Shown here: positions 37,539-47,397 of the stretch, piece after piece
Position numbering within the stretch: position 1 is the first letter of the stretch
Layout: every line of letters starts with the position of its first letter
Source: Paenibacillus sp. P25
Lineage (GTDB): Bacteria; Bacillota; Bacilli; Paenibacillales; NBRC-103111
Assembly: GCA_024704175.1 (NCBI GenBank)
Contig: CP085629.1
Location: 6,551,001 to 6,615,000 of the forward strand
Length of the DNA stretch: 64,000 nucleotides
Reading direction: 5' to 3'
Translations under genes and position numbers: made by a program
Notes under the pieces: model-generated
The model's database searches: none
What the model saw: only the letters and a program-made list of their open reading frames with translations
What the model was told of the DNA's origin: nothing

Positions 37539-39782
37539 CTATCGATACAGCGCGTGCTTTTTTCTGTAATCTCCAGGCGTAACTCCAACCATGCGTTTAA
37601 ACATGCGCCCGAACGTAATGGAATTGGAATACCCCAGCCGCTGAGCGATGTCCTGCTGCGCCAAATCCGTTTCGGTCAGCAAGTGCTTCGCTTTCTCAAT
37701 TCGCAAATCCATAAGAAAATCCACAAACTTCATCCCGAACGCTTCTTTAAACATATGGCTCACGTTTTTTCCGTTAATGCCGAACCTGTCGCTCAAATGT
37801 TTTAATGAAAGATCCGGGTCCTCGAAATGCTCCTCGATATAGTTTCTCATTTCGATAATAACCGCCTGGTAGCTGTTCGCTTCGCAGACGGATACATAAG
37901 TTCGGTACAATTCGCCCAAGGCGCTCGTCATATTCGCTACGAGCTCTTGAAGTGTAGCGCTCTTCCGAACCATGCGCTGCAAATCCGCCTGCTCCCAAGC
38001 CAGCCGCATGCTTTCCGACGCCCCTATTCCGTTGCCAATCTCCCTCTCCAGCAGATGGATCATCGTTTCAAGCACCATCGTGATGTCTTCGTCGCGAAGC
38101 ATATAATGACTGAAGTCGGCAAACAGCTCGGCAAGCTGCGTTCTCCAGCCGTCATGGGTCAGCCGGAACGCTTTGGCAATAGCGGCGGCCTTGGGCCAAT
38201 AGGCGTATGTTTCCACCGCGGGACGGCCGGCCAGGTGGTCGATCATAATCACCGCTTTACGGTCGCGCGTCAGCTTATGACCGAGCGCTTGCAAGGCGGA
38301 GCTATAGGAATGATGCAGCTCCTCCCAATCCCGGACCGAAGAACCGCCGGCAAAGACGAAATCGACGCCCAAATGCTCCTCAATCCATTGCTGGCTTGTT
38401 TCTATAATGTCGACCAGACGGTCAGGGCTGTGCTCGCAGTCCTGGGGCACCGCGTAAATGATACCCAACCGGCTGACGCCGATCCATTCGCTCCAGACGG
38501 AGAGATGAGCACTAAAAAACTCCTGCACGATATTTTGCAGCGCAAGCTTGAGAACGGTCTGATCCTCCGGCACATGATCCGCCGTAAAGGCGTCTTGCCG
38601 TCCCATTTCAGCGACGATAACGCCCATTTCGCGAATCGGCGCCTGCTTTTGAAACGCCGGCACGCCGTCTTTCCACTCTTCTTCGGTAATCTTACCCGTA
38701 CCGTTCATCAGCTCGCTAAACAATTGCCTGCGCCGAACGAGCAGATTGGCGTGATGCCGCTGTTCATAATGCTGCGCCTGCTCGATCAAGCCTTCCATAG
38801 CCTGTTCTATAAAGGACAAATCATCCAACTCCCGGCCTGCGGGAAGGGAACGGAGCTGGATGGAGCCAAGCTTGTTGATCATCAGCTGAATCGGCCTGTA
38901 GTTCCGTTTGGATATATAAATCAGGTAGCCGAGAGAGGACACAATCGTCAAAATGCCGGCAGCGAGCCAGAAGTAAGAAATCAGCGAAACCCATGCAAAC
39001 AGCTGGCCGGCTTTAATTCCGCTATGAATGCTCCATCCCGTTCCCGGTATGGGAATATCCGAAATGACCTCCTCCGGGTTTAATTCGGCGCTTCCGACAT
39101 TCATCGGTTCCGAAGACATCACCACAATCCCTTGTTCATCGACCGCTTGCATCAAAGTTACCTTGTGGTCGCTGAGTTTATCCAGATTTTCCTGGAGCAC
39201 ACGGACTTCGACATTGATCACCGCAATACCTTGACTGCCAAAAGGGATGGGGAGCTTTTTCACTAAAGAAATGACGGGAATCTCCTGTTCCGAATCGGAT
39301 TCGCGAATGTTCCGCACTTCCGACCAGCGATCCGTTTGCGGATGAGCCGACATGCTCTTGATGAAATCTTTGTCAAAGAATGTATCCAAAGTATCTTTTC
39401 GATTTTGCATAATAATTAATCCATCGTCCGCGCGGTACAAATAAATCGAATGAATCAGGTGATTGTTCAACGCAAGATCGTTCAAGGCAGAAGATATGCT
39501 GTAAAAAAGCAAAGCTTCGTTATCGGGTCGCGGATTGTCGTGTTCGACGAACTGTTTGATTTTATCGCTAGTGGCCAGCTCCTCCAGGAGGGCATTCTGA
39601 ATTTCATTCAGCGACCGCGACATCGTCTCCGATACGTACGCCGCAGATATGCCGTTGGCCTTTCTGGTTTCCTTGCGCGAGATGTCCGATACGACAAAAA
39701 GGCCGAGCAGCACCATGATAGAAATGGTCAGCAAAAAGAGCGGAAAATACGAAAAAAATTGCTTTTTGTACCACTTTTTCAA
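37539..39782 (-). CDS. membrane-bound AraC-type sensor regulator
   Basis: About 747 residues in one uninterrupted frame; the TTG at 39782 after AAGGGGGCAGGATTCA is the best start. First membrane helix FFSYFPLFLLTISIMVLLGL, then a 240-residue outer sensing domain (dCache-like), second helix SLISYFWLAAGILTIVSSLG, a cytoplasmic middle region, and a C-terminal AraC domain with two helix-turn-helices (DLSLKHLSDRFGINGKNVSH; QDIAQRLGYSNSITFGRMFK). Such regulators sense an extracellular sugar directly or through the binding protein and activate the next operon. It is very probably the activator of 28904-37194. Confidence 0.88.
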   Translation of the reverse strand: MKKWYKKQFFSYFPLFLLTISIMVLLGLFVVSDISRKETRKANGISAAYVSETMSRSLNEIQNALLEELATSDKIKQFVEHDNPRPDNEALLFYSISSALNDLALNNHLIHSIYLYRADDGLIIMQNRKDTLDTFFDKDFIKSMSAHPQTDRWSEVRNIRESDSEQEIPVISLVKKLPIPFGSQGIAVINVEVRVLQENLDKLSDHKVTLMQAVDEQGIVVMSSEPMNVGSAELNPEEVISDIPIPGTGWSIHSGIKAGQLFAWVSLISYFWLAAGILTIVSSLGYLIYISKRNYRPIQLMINKLGSIQLRSLPAGRELDDLSFIEQAMEGLIEQAQHYEQRHHANLLVRRRQLFSELMNGTGKITEEEWKDGVPAFQKQAPIREMGVIVAEMGRQDAFTADHVPEDQTVLKLALQNIVQEFFSAHLSVWSEWIGVSRLGIIYAVPQDCEHSPDRLVDIIETSQQWIEEHLGVDFVFAGGSSVRDWEELHHSYSSALQALGHKLTRDRKAVIMIDHLAGRPAVETYAYWPKAAAIAKAFRLTHDGWRTQLAELFADFSHYMLRDEDITMVLETMIHLLEREIGNGIGASESMRLAWEQADLQRMVRKSATLQELVANMTSALGELYRTYVSVCEANSYQAVIIEMRNYIEEHFEDPDLSLKHLSDRFGINGKNVSHMFKEAFGMKFVDFLMDLRIEKAKHLLTETDLAQQDIAQRLGYSNSITFGRMFKRMVGVTPGDYRKKHALYR

Positions 39783-39950
39783 TGAATCCTGCCCCCTTGA
39801 TAACAAACCACGTTAATTTTAGGTATGGATTTACTACGATCATACTTGAAAATTGTCGAAATTACAAAACTAAAATTACAATTAATGTTATTATATATGA
39901 CATTAATCTTATTAAGAAAGTGAACAACGGAGGAATTAGAAGTAACGAGG

Positions 39951-40062
39951 GGGTATCCACTTCCGGTCGCTTCCCACTCAGGAAATTTTGATTGGAAGCC
40001 TCTTTGCAGCGGGTATTTCCCGCAGAAAAAGGCGAACGCAATCGCTCCTCCAATGGATACCC
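39951..40062. repeat. 112-base inverted-repeat element
   Basis: GGGTATCCA at 39951-39959 pairs with TGGATACCC at 40054-40062, and an inner hairpin GCGGGTATTTCCCGC lies between. It is in the 372-base gap between the AraC sensor gene and the gene ending at 40155, where no coding signal is seen. Looks like a foldable intergenic repeat; a homologue search would tell. Confidence 0.45.
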
Positions 40063-40082
40063 ACCTCCGTATCTCTCTAACA

Positions 40083-40118
40083 AAAAAACGGGTCCCCTTG
40101 TCGGGAACCCGCTTTTTT
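40083..40118. terminator. bidirectional terminator
   Basis: AAAAACGGGTCCC pairs with GGGAACCCGCTTTTTT around a short loop, with A and T runs on both sides. It lies downstream of the minus-strand gene at 40155-40475. Confidence 0.8.
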
Positions 40119-40154
40119 AAACGTCAACCTGCAATATACGAAACCAAACCAAGC

Positions 40155-40475
40155 TCAATCCTCCGGCGTTCGGTCCACATAGAGCCGGGTAACTTCCGTC
40201 GCCTCGCCGCGGCGGATTTCTTCCTCCGTGGCCTTCTCCTCCAGCGGATCGTGCGTGTTCATTCCGGGAGCTATCGTTGGCTCGTGCTCCGGGGTCCGAT
40301 CTTTGTTCGTGCGATCATCCACGGGGTTTGTCCTCCCCATCTTGGAGTAGGCGATCAGTGTGATAGGGCTCCCGGTCAGTTCAGCCAGCTTCGATTCGGC
40401 CTGCTTGATGATGTCTACGACTTGCGACTCTTCCGGCAACGAAGCGATTTGGTAGTTGTCCGTTTCGATTTTCAT
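40155..40475 (-). CDS. hypothetical acidic protein
   Basis: 106 residues from ATG 40475 after CCAGGAGGTGCCGCGC. The first half is a small alpha/beta domain (MKIETDNYQIASLPEESQVV; ESKLAELTGSPITLIAYSK); the second half is charged and likely disordered (TNKDRTPEHEPTIAP). No known family. Confidence 0.6.
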   Translation of the reverse strand: MKIETDNYQIASLPEESQVVDIIKQAESKLAELTGSPITLIAYSKMGRTNPVDDRTNKDRTPEHEPTIAPGMNTHDPLEEKATEEEIRRGEATEVTRLYVDRTPED

Positions 40476-40559
40476 GCGCGGCACCTCCTGGGCTCATTTT
40501 TCCTGCTCTGCCGGATATTGTTCCCTACGCCCGCTTGATCTAAACCCGCGGCGGCCTTC

Positions 40560-41019
40560 TTAGTTCGGTTCAAGTGTCAGCTGCATGGCGTCGCCCGAAG
40601 GAACATACACGTTCCGCTCGTAAAAACGGACGCTCCATTCACTCGGCCATACGAGCAGAAATTCCAGTTCCTGCCCCGGCGCCCATTGCTTGAGCGCCTG
40701 CGAGACGGCGGTCCCGATGCCTTGACCCCGGAATCCGGGGCGCGTATACACGTTCGTGACATAGCCGAATTTACGAGTCTTTTTGCCTGGGCGCGGGACT
40801 TTGTCGATCAACTGGGCATATTGATGCGAAGCAAGAATGCCGTCATCGCTGACGGCGACGAAGATCTTCCAACGGGAGCCCTGCAGGGCATCCACCAGGA
40901 AGCCGCGGCATTCCTCGTCATAGGGCTCGGGCGTCCGCAAACGAACCTCCGCATACTCCATGGTGAAATCCCGCGATCAAGGCTTCGATATCCTGCGGCC
41001 CGGCTTCTCGGATCTGCAT
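40560..41019 (-). CDS. GNAT family N-acetyltransferase (frame break)
   Basis: Starts MQIREAGPQDIEALIAGF at 41019 after AAGGAGATGAGATGGA. A frame break near 40963 leads to TMEYAEVRLRTPEPYDEECR. Motif A is RPGFRGQGIGTAVSQALKQW, and the end VRFYERNVYVPSGDAMQL holds motif B. About 153 residues. It follows another GNAT gene by 15 bases; the pair is not closely similar, so it is not a recent duplication. Confidence 0.8.
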
Positions 41020-41033
41020 TCCATCTCATCTCC

Positions 41034-41471
41034 TTAACGGGTTCTCAAATATTTTTTGAAGCCTTTGCTGACCGTCCCGTTGAAGCCGCAGCACTGGAAA
41101 AAGGCATGGGCCCCTTTCCGCTCGGAGCCGCTGAGAAGCATGATTTTGGTGCAGCTGCGTTCCAAGCAGAGCGAGTCGGCATAGGCCATGAGCGCCGCAC
41201 CGACGCCTTGCCCGCGCGCAAGGGGATCGACGATCAGGTTCTCGATCAGCGCATAAGCTTTCATGCCGAACATCGCATCGGGGCAAATGTTCAAGGTTAA
41301 GGTCCCCGTAATCGTGTCCGACCGGTCATAGACGAGCACAAAATGATCCGGATCGTCCCGGAATTGTTCGAGCCGTTCGGGGAGCACCCGGATACGGGGG
41401 TTGGAGGGGACCAGCAGACGGTACAGCCGCTCCAGCGCACGGCAGTCGCGGGCTTCGGCTTCGCGGATCAT
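41034..41471 (-). CDS. GNAT family N-acetyltransferase
   Basis: Complete, 145 residues (MIREAEARDCRALERLYRLL). Motif A is VDPLARGQGVGAALMAYADS, motif B FFQCCGFNGTVSKGFKKYL. First gene of a two-GNAT operon. Acceptor unknown. Confidence 0.85.
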   Translation of the reverse strand: MIREAEARDCRALERLYRLLVPSNPRIRVLPERLEQFRDDPDHFVLVYDRSDTITGTLTLNICPDAMFGMKAYALIENLIVDPLARGQGVGAALMAYADSLCLERSCTKIMLLSGSERKGAHAFFQCCGFNGTVSKGFKKYLRTR

Positions 41472-41550
41472 GGACAGCCCTCCTTTTGCTGAACGTTACA
41501 GAAAGTTTAAGTCGGCTAAGCATTAAAGCGGGCTGCAACTTTCTCTACCA

Positions 41551-41612
41551 AGAAAACCTACCATTAGACCGCGGTCGCTCATCTTTGAAAAGCCCTCGGG
41601 TAGAGGTTTTCT
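41551..41612. repeat. inverted repeat upstream of the GNAT pair and the MFS gene
   Basis: AGAAAACCTACC at 41551-41562 pairs with GGGTAGAGGTTTTCT at 41598-41612 with a small bulge and a 35-base loop containing CCGCGG. It stands in the 289-base gap between divergent genes, so it is not a simple 3' terminator for either; it may be an operator or a leader structure. Confidence 0.4.
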
Positions 41613-41760
41613 GCATCATCAGCCTGCTTTTTGGATAATTATACCATGCCCCCTGGAAAGTGGATCAATGACGGCCGGATGATATTTTCCGCATAGGTTG
41701 ACAGGTTGTGTTATATTGGAACTGTTATGTTCTTCCTGAAGTCAAGGTTAGGAGGCGTGA

Positions 41761-43096
41761 ATGATGAACCGGTTAGCCGTGATGGCCAGCATTGTCCTGG
41801 CGGTGCTGATTTCTTCGATGGATACGACGATTATGAATACGACGATGCCGCTGATTTCGCGGGAGCTGGGCGACGAGAGCCTGTACGCTTGGAGCTTCGG
41901 CGCTTATATGATTTTAAGCACGATTGTGACGCCGCTCAGCGGGAGAATCTCCGACATCTTCGGCCGGAAAAAGGTGCTCTCCGCGGGCATCCTCATTTTC
42001 CTGCTGGGCTCCGTCCTGTGCGGTATGGCAAATACAATGGTGCAGCTCGTACTGTGCCGTGCGGTACAGGGGCTGGGTGCCGGTGCGATGGTAGCGTTTC
42101 CCGCGATTATTGCGGGGGACTTGTTCTCGGTGGAGAGCCGGGGGAAGATTCAGGCGTTTTTTACGGGGATGTGGGGGCTGTCGGCGGTGCTGGCGCCGCT
42201 GCTTGGAAGCTTCTTCATCGAGCATTTGAACTGGCGCTGGATCTTCTATATCAACCTGCCGATTTGCGCCGCTTCGCTGCTGCTGCTTCTGCCGTATAAG
42301 GAAGTCTATGTCGCGAAGAAAAGCCGGATCAATTACATGGGCTCCGTGCTGTTTGGGCTGGCCATCGGACTCTTGCTCGCCACGACCGTCGTGAAAAGCG
42401 GGACCGCGATTTATGCCGTGTTAGGCCTGGTGTTTCTGATCTTGTTCCTGCGGAACGAGCGAAGTCATCCGTCGCCGATCGTGCCGGTGGGCCTGCTGAA
42501 GAACGGCTCGATCGCCTGGATGATCCTGAACGGCTTCCTGACCTGCGCGGCGCTGTTCGGGACCTCGAGCTATACGCCGTATTATTTGCAGGAGCACGGC
42601 TATACGCTGTTCATGAGCGGGCTGTCGCTGATCGGCATGTCCGTCGGCTGGGTGCTGATGGGGGTGCCGGCCGGCAAGTGGATCCTGCGCTACGGCTACA
42701 GGCCGCTGCTTCTCGCAGGCAACACGATGCTGGCGCTGTCCGGTCTCTTGCTGCTGTTCCTCCCGGAAAGCGGCGGATTCTGGTACGTGAGCCTGGTGAT
42801 GGTGCTGCAGGGCCTGGCGTTCGGCCTGCTCGTCACGGTGTCGGTGATCGGGGCGCAGCAGCTCGTCGCGCCTGACCAGAAGGGGATATCCACCTCGCTG
42901 CAGGTGTTTGCCCGCAACATCGGCTCGGCGGTGGGCGTCACCGTCATGGGTGCGCTCGCTCACCCGGGCCCCGGATTTCATGACGGGCATTCACCGGCTG
43001 TTTCTGTACGGTTTTGTGGCAAGCCTCGTGGCCCTGGCTTCGACGGCATATTTGTATATGAACAAGGAGCGGGCCGGGACGGAAGCGGGAGCCTAG
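41761..43096 (+). CDS. DHA2 (EmrB/QacA-like) MFS multidrug exporter (frame break)
   Basis: Start after TTAGGAGGCGTGA. Motif A is GRISDIFGRKKVLSAG, motif C-like VLCRAVQGLGAGAMVAFPA, and an N-terminal helix carries the acidic SSMDTTIMNTTM typical of drug:proton antiporters. Frame break near 42960-42970, then DFMTGIHRLFLYGFVASLVA to the end. About 445 residues, 12-14 helices. A TTGACA at 41698 lies upstream but without a good -10 box at normal spacing. Confidence 0.85.
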
Positions 43097-43116
43097 ATTC
43101 GGAAGCGAAGAAGGAT

Positions 43117-43156
43117 AAGAAAGACGGCCGGATGGCGTATCCAGGCCGTCTTTCTT
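43117..43156 (+). terminator. strong intrinsic terminator
   Basis: Perfect 13-bp stem, AAGAAAGACGGCC (43117-43129) with GGCCGTCTTTCTT (43144-43156). It ends the MFS gene. Confidence 0.85.
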
Positions 43157-43207
43157 GTTTGATAATGAAAGTATAAGTTTTCCATGACTTAATGCTTCGC
43201 ATCAAAC

Positions 43208-43262
43208 TTGATAAACGCGCTGGTCCTTGTAAGACAAGGACGGCGTAGCCGTTTATCCTGGT
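43208..43262. repeat. twin-hairpin repeat element, copy A
   Basis: A 55-base element also present at 58976-59030 with four differences. Outer stem GATAAACG/CGTTTATC (43210-43217 with 43250-43257) and inner stem GTCCTTG/CAAGGAC (43223-43229 with 43235-43241), loop TAAGA. The differences are all transitions and mostly keep pairing, so the fold is conserved. It lies after the MFS terminator and beyond the 3' end of the sod gene. Confidence 0.7.
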
Positions 43263-43413
43263 GCGGAGCGATTGATGACGGGGGATGCCGGGACGAAGAG
43301 CGCCGCCCCACGGCAGTTCAGTTGGCAAGCCGTCCGCCTTCGGGTGGGCGCCGATTACCCCGGCTCCGCCGTGAAACAAGGCATGACACGCCCTGTGCAA
43401 CCGTCCGATCCCG

Positions 43414-44089
43414 TTACTTGATGATGCCGCAGGCAACGCGGTCGCCGGAGTTGCCGGACGGGTCGGTCTTGCCGTCGTCCGGCTGGGCGTGGATAATCAG
43501 CGCTTTTCCTTCGCCGCCCGAGATGGAATTGGTTTTTCCTTTATCCAAGGTCACGGCTTTGGAGACGAAGGTCGTGTTGACCTTGCCGTTCGCGTCCGCT
43601 TCAATGTTAGGCAGATCGCCCATATGCGGTCCGCCGGGATTGTCCATTCCGTGCTTTTTCTGATCCGGGTTGAAATGGTCACCGGCCGATTTGAAATCGG
43701 GGGCTTCGCATTTGGCGTTCTGATGAATATGAATCCCGTGTTTTCCCGGCGCCAACCCGCTGACGTTCAGCTTGAACTCGACCCCGCCCTCGGCCTTCTT
43801 GAGCTCGGCGGTCCCGATGGCCTCCATCTTCGCATTCTTCAGCTCGACGACAAGCGGCTGATTCGCCGTATCCGTAGAAGGCGTGCCTTGCGTAGAGCTT
43901 TGCGGCGTACCGCTCTGAACGCTGCCCGCTGCATTGCCGCTTCCGCGCTTCCGCCTGCGCTCCCTTGGGAGCTGCTGCTCGGATTGCCGGTGTTCTGGTT
44001 CCCGCCGGTGCTTTGATTGCCCGCCCCGCACGCGCTGACCGTCAGGCTTAAAGCAAGCATGATGACAGGCAGGGCCCTGCTTTTTTCAT
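43414..44089 (-). CDS. sodC: Cu/Zn superoxide dismutase lipoprotein (frame breaks)
   Basis: ATG 44089 after AAAGGAGGAAGTAAC; the A run just after the start appears one base short, after which LPVIMLALSLTVSACGAG gives a lipobox. A second break near 43940-43960 leads to the enzyme domain. All metal ligands are visible: GIHIHQNAKC, GDHFNPDQKKHG, GPHMGDLPN and IIHAQPDDGKTD, with the active-site Arg in SGDRVACG. About 225 residues. It removes extracellular superoxide at the membrane. The N-terminal Ser/Gly/Asn/Gln-rich linker holds it off the membrane. Confidence 0.85.
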
Positions 44090-44345
44090 GTTACTTCCTC
44101 CTTTGTGAAAAATAGGTTCATTCAACAATAACCTTGTGTCATGAAAATGACGCAGCTTCAATATGAACATTGTGTGAAGCGTCGTTCCGTCAACACCGGG
44201 AGGGGAGGAGGTCTAGGTCGTTTTTGAGTGCGGGCCGGAGCTTCGTGTAGCGCGAACCGGTTGATAGGCCGGGAATAACGAGTACAAGCTGATGGAGCGG
44301 AAGCGGAAAAAGCCCTGCTGCCCGAGGAAAGGCGGCGCTAGGGGC
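44090..44345. other. non-coding gap
   Basis: Between the sodC start and the PBP terminator. It holds the sodC ribosome site and upstream AT-rich sequence (44101-44160); beyond that I see no gene or structure. Confidence 0.4.
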
Positions 44346-44390
44346 AAAGAAAAAGGCCGTTCCCCGTGAGCAAGTCGCGGTAAAACGGCC
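44346..44390 (-). terminator. terminator of the PBP gene
   Basis: In minus-strand reading GGCCGTT pairs with AACGGCC around a 22-base GC-rich loop and is followed by TTTTTCTTT. Confidence 0.75.
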
Positions 44391-44425
44391 ATGGCTGTAT
44401 TGGATTCCCTGACATCCGGGTTTTG

Positions 44426-47245
44426 TCAGTCTTTCTTTTTGCCCTTTCCCGGTTTGTGCTCGTTCCCTTTGCCTGGCGGCTGGTCGTTATGCCCGGGAGG
44501 GCTGGGTCTGCTCCGTTTGCTGTTGCTGCTGCTGAAGGGCTTGCTCCTGCGCCGCCCGGACCTCCTCCGGCACCGGAAAATCCGAGACGGGCACATCCTG
44601 CAGGGCCCGCGTCATGATGGAGCGGAACAGCTGCGCGGGAACGGCCCCGCCGGAGGTGGTCAGGTAATGCTTAGCGTCTGTTTGATCGTAGCCAAGCCAG
44701 ATTGCGGCGGTGAGCTCCGGCGTGAAGCCGACGAACCAAGCGTCCTTCGCCCCGTTCCCGCCGATCGGGGCGAATTCGGGCGTGGCGGGCAGCTGCGTCG
44801 TGCCCGTCTTGCCCGCTGTGGGGCGCCCGTCGAGGGCGGCGCCCCGGCCCGTCCCTGACGTGGTCGCCTCGTGCAGCAACTGTGTCAGGGTATAGGCGGC
44901 CGCCGGCGTGGTCAGCTGCGCTGGCTGTGGCTTCGCTTCCACCAAGACGTGACCGTCTTTGGTGGTGATTTGCGTGATGGCATGCGCCTGCAGCAAGCGT
45001 GCCCTGGTTGGCGATGCCGCTGTAGGCCTGCGCCATCTGCAGCGGCGAGACGCCTTCGGACAAGCCGCCGAGGGCGATGCTCAGGCTCCGGTCGGCCTGC
45101 GTCAGGTTGATGCCGGCCCGGCGGACATAATCGATTCCGTTCTGGACGCCGATTTCGTTCAGCGACCAGACGGCGGGGATGTTCCAGGAGCTCAGGATCG
45201 CTTCCCGGAGCGTGACCTGTCCGCGCGTCTGCCCGTCCCAGTCTCTCGGGCGGTAGCCGGCGATATCGAGATCCCCGTCGTACAGCATAGAGTCCGGCGT
45301 ATAGCCGCGCTCGATCGCCGGCCCGTAGACAGCCAGCGGCTTGAACGAAGAGCCCGGCTGGCGCTTCAGCTCGGTTGCGCGGTTGAAGCCGCGGTACACC
45401 TGCACGCCGCGGCCGCCCAGGATGGCCTGGATCTCGCCGGTATGCTGGTCCAGCACAACGACGCCGCTCTGAACCTGCTGATCGGGAGGGCTTTGCGGGA
45501 ACATCGAGTCGTCCTTGTACACCTCATCCACCGCTTGCTGGACTTTGACGTCCATGGCGGTATGGATCTTCAGCCCCATGGTTAAAATTTGCTGTTCGGT
45601 GAAGCCGTACTGCTGCTCCGCCTCATCCATGACATAATCCACGTAGGAAGGATACTTCCCCTTCAGCGAGTCGGCTCCGTTGTTCGGATTCAGGGTAATC
45701 GGCGTCTTGACCGCCTCCTGATAAGCCTGATCGCTGATAAAGTGCTGCTCCTTCATCAGCGACAGCACCAGATTGCGCCGCTCCAGCGCTTTATCCATAT
45801 GCTTCACGGGCGAGTAAGCCGATGGAGCCTTCGGCGACCCGGCGAGCAGCGCCGATTCCGGCAGCGTAAGCTTATCCACCGGCTTGCCGAAATACTGCTG
45901 CGCCGCGCCCTGAACACCCCAGCGGCCTTCGCCAAAGTAGATGCTGTTCAGGTACAGCTCGAGGATTTCATCCTTGCTGTAGGTGAAGTTGATTTTGATC
46001 GCGTAGCCCAGTTCCTTCAGCTTGCGTGACCAGGCTTTGTCCGAGTCTAGGAACAGGTTTTTGGCCAGTTGCTGGGTGATCGTGCTTTGCCGCCTTCTGC
46101 CAGCGAACCGGCTCTGACATCCCGCAGGATGGCGCGCCCGATGGACCAAAGGTCGAAGCCGTTGTGCTCGTAAAACCGCCGGTCCTCCACCGCGATAACC
46201 GCATTGCGCAGGTCCATCGGAATTTGCGACAGCGGCACGGGCTCGATCCTAGATGACGACAGCTGGGAAACCGGTCGCCCCTTCGCATCCAGCACATAGC
46301 TCGGCTCCGGCGGCGGATGCTCCAGCTTGCTGATGTCCAGCCCGCGAATATACACGGCCGCAAAACCAACCGCCGCCGCCCCGGCCAGCATGAGCAGCAA
46401 AGCAGGCTCCACAGCACGGCCCTGCGCCACCGCTGCGCCCGCGGCCTGGCTCGCGTCGCCGCTTGCTGCGCGTCCCGCGTCGCCGCCGCTTGCTGCGCGT
46501 CTCGCGTCGCCGCCGCTTGCGCCTCGCGCGTCGCCGCCGCTTGCGCCTCGCGCGCCGCCAGTCGCTTGCGCCTCGCGCGTCGCCGCCGCTTGCGCGTCCC
46601 GCGCCAGTCGCCGCTTGCTGCGCGTCCCGCGTCGCCGCCGCTTGCGCCTCGCGCGTCGCCGCCGCTTGCGCCTCGCGCGCCGCCGCCGCTTGCGCCTCGC
46701 GCGCCGCCGCCGCTTGCGCCTCGCGCGTCGCCGCCGCTTGCGCGTCCCGCGTCGCCGCCGCTTGCGCGTCCCGCGCGCGCCGCCGCTTGCGCCTTACGCG
46801 CCGCCGCTTGCTGCGCGTCCCGCGTCGCCGCCGCATGCGCGTCGCGCCTTTGCCGCCGCATGCGCCTCACGCGTCGCCGCCGCTTGCTGCGCCTCGCGCG
46901 TCGCCGCCGCCTGCTGCGCGTCGCGCGTCGCCGTCGCTTGCGCCTCGCGCGCCGCCGCTTGCGCCTCGCGCGTCGCCGCCTGCTGCGCCTCACGCGCCGC
47001 CGCCTGCTGCGCGTCGCGCGTCGCCTGCCGCCTGCTGCGCCTCGCGCGCCGCCGCTTGCTGCGCGTCGCGCGTCGCCGCCGCTTGCGCTTCGCCGCCGCT
47101 AGCCGCGCGGCTGCGCGCGCCCGGCCGCGCCCGGCCCCGGCGCCGTGGAGCCTACCGCCGGCATGCCCCAGGCGGGCCGGCCCGGACGCCCCGGCTCCTT
47201 GCCCGCGGCCCCCCTTTTTCCACGCCCATCGAATAATCGGCTCAT
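44426..47245 (-). CDS. class A penicillin-binding protein with octapeptide-repeat tail (frame breaks)
   Basis: Bifunctional cell-wall synthase, about 940 residues. ATG 47245 (MSRLFDGRGKRGAAGKEPG) after AAAGGGGTTAGGAATCC. A 220-residue cytoplasmic tail of AAATR(D/E)AQ repeats precedes the membrane helix (LLLMLAGAAAVGFAAVYIRG). GT51 transglycosylase motifs: VEDRRFYEHNGFD, STITQQLAKNLF, KDEILELYLNSIYFGEG. Transpeptidase motifs: PGSSFKP (SxxK), SSWN (SxN) and GKTGTT (KTG). Frame breaks: several in the repeats, near 46085, near 44995 and near 44495, after which a Lys/Gly tail (GKGNEHKPGKGKKKD) runs to the stop at 44426. Confidence 0.85.
46469..47085 (-). repeat. about 25 tandem copies of a 24-base coding repeat
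   Basis: Units of 24 bases (some 21 or 27; five of 25 or 28) encode A-A-A-T-R-(D/E)-A-Q, with an optional extra Q. Variation alternates between Asp and Glu forms. The 25- and 28-base units each add one base, so the frame shifts five times as written. The segment encodes a helical, charge-alternating cytoplasmic tail of the PBP. Confidence 0.8.
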
Positions 47246-47397
47246 GGATTCCTAACCCCTTTCTCTCTGTACCGCGAACCCTGTCTAATAAAGACAGCCC
47301 GCCCGATAACGGAAACGGAACCGCCCTTCCTCTTTTTAGTAAAAGCTTCAGTTAACTCATTCGTGCCGCCCGGCCGTTTTATGCAGGTGGACTGACG

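Noticed and set aside
37827..39083. 418-residue plus-strand open frame
   Set aside because: Antisense of the AraC-type sensor; no start site and no family.
39862..40083. 73-residue minus-strand frame across the inverted repeat
   Set aside because: The start lacks a ribosome site and the frame simply reads through the repeat into AT-rich spacer.
41698..41728. TTGACA before the DHA2 transporter as a promoter
   Set aside because: No good -10 box at 16-19 bases; the nearby TATATT-like run is only 8 bases away.
43208..43663. Plus-strand frame starting inside the twin-hairpin repeat
   Set aside because: It reads through the repeat and then antisense to sodC; the shared peptide in both copies comes from the DNA repeat, not a gene.
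46469..47085. Possible CRISPR-like array
   Set aside because: Units are contiguous 24-base coding repeats with no unique spacers.
46317..47355. Long plus-strand open frames of Leu/Ala/Arg/Pro repeats
   Set aside because: Antisense of the PBP octapeptide repeat; the periodic DNA leaves every frame open. No ribosome site or plausible protein.
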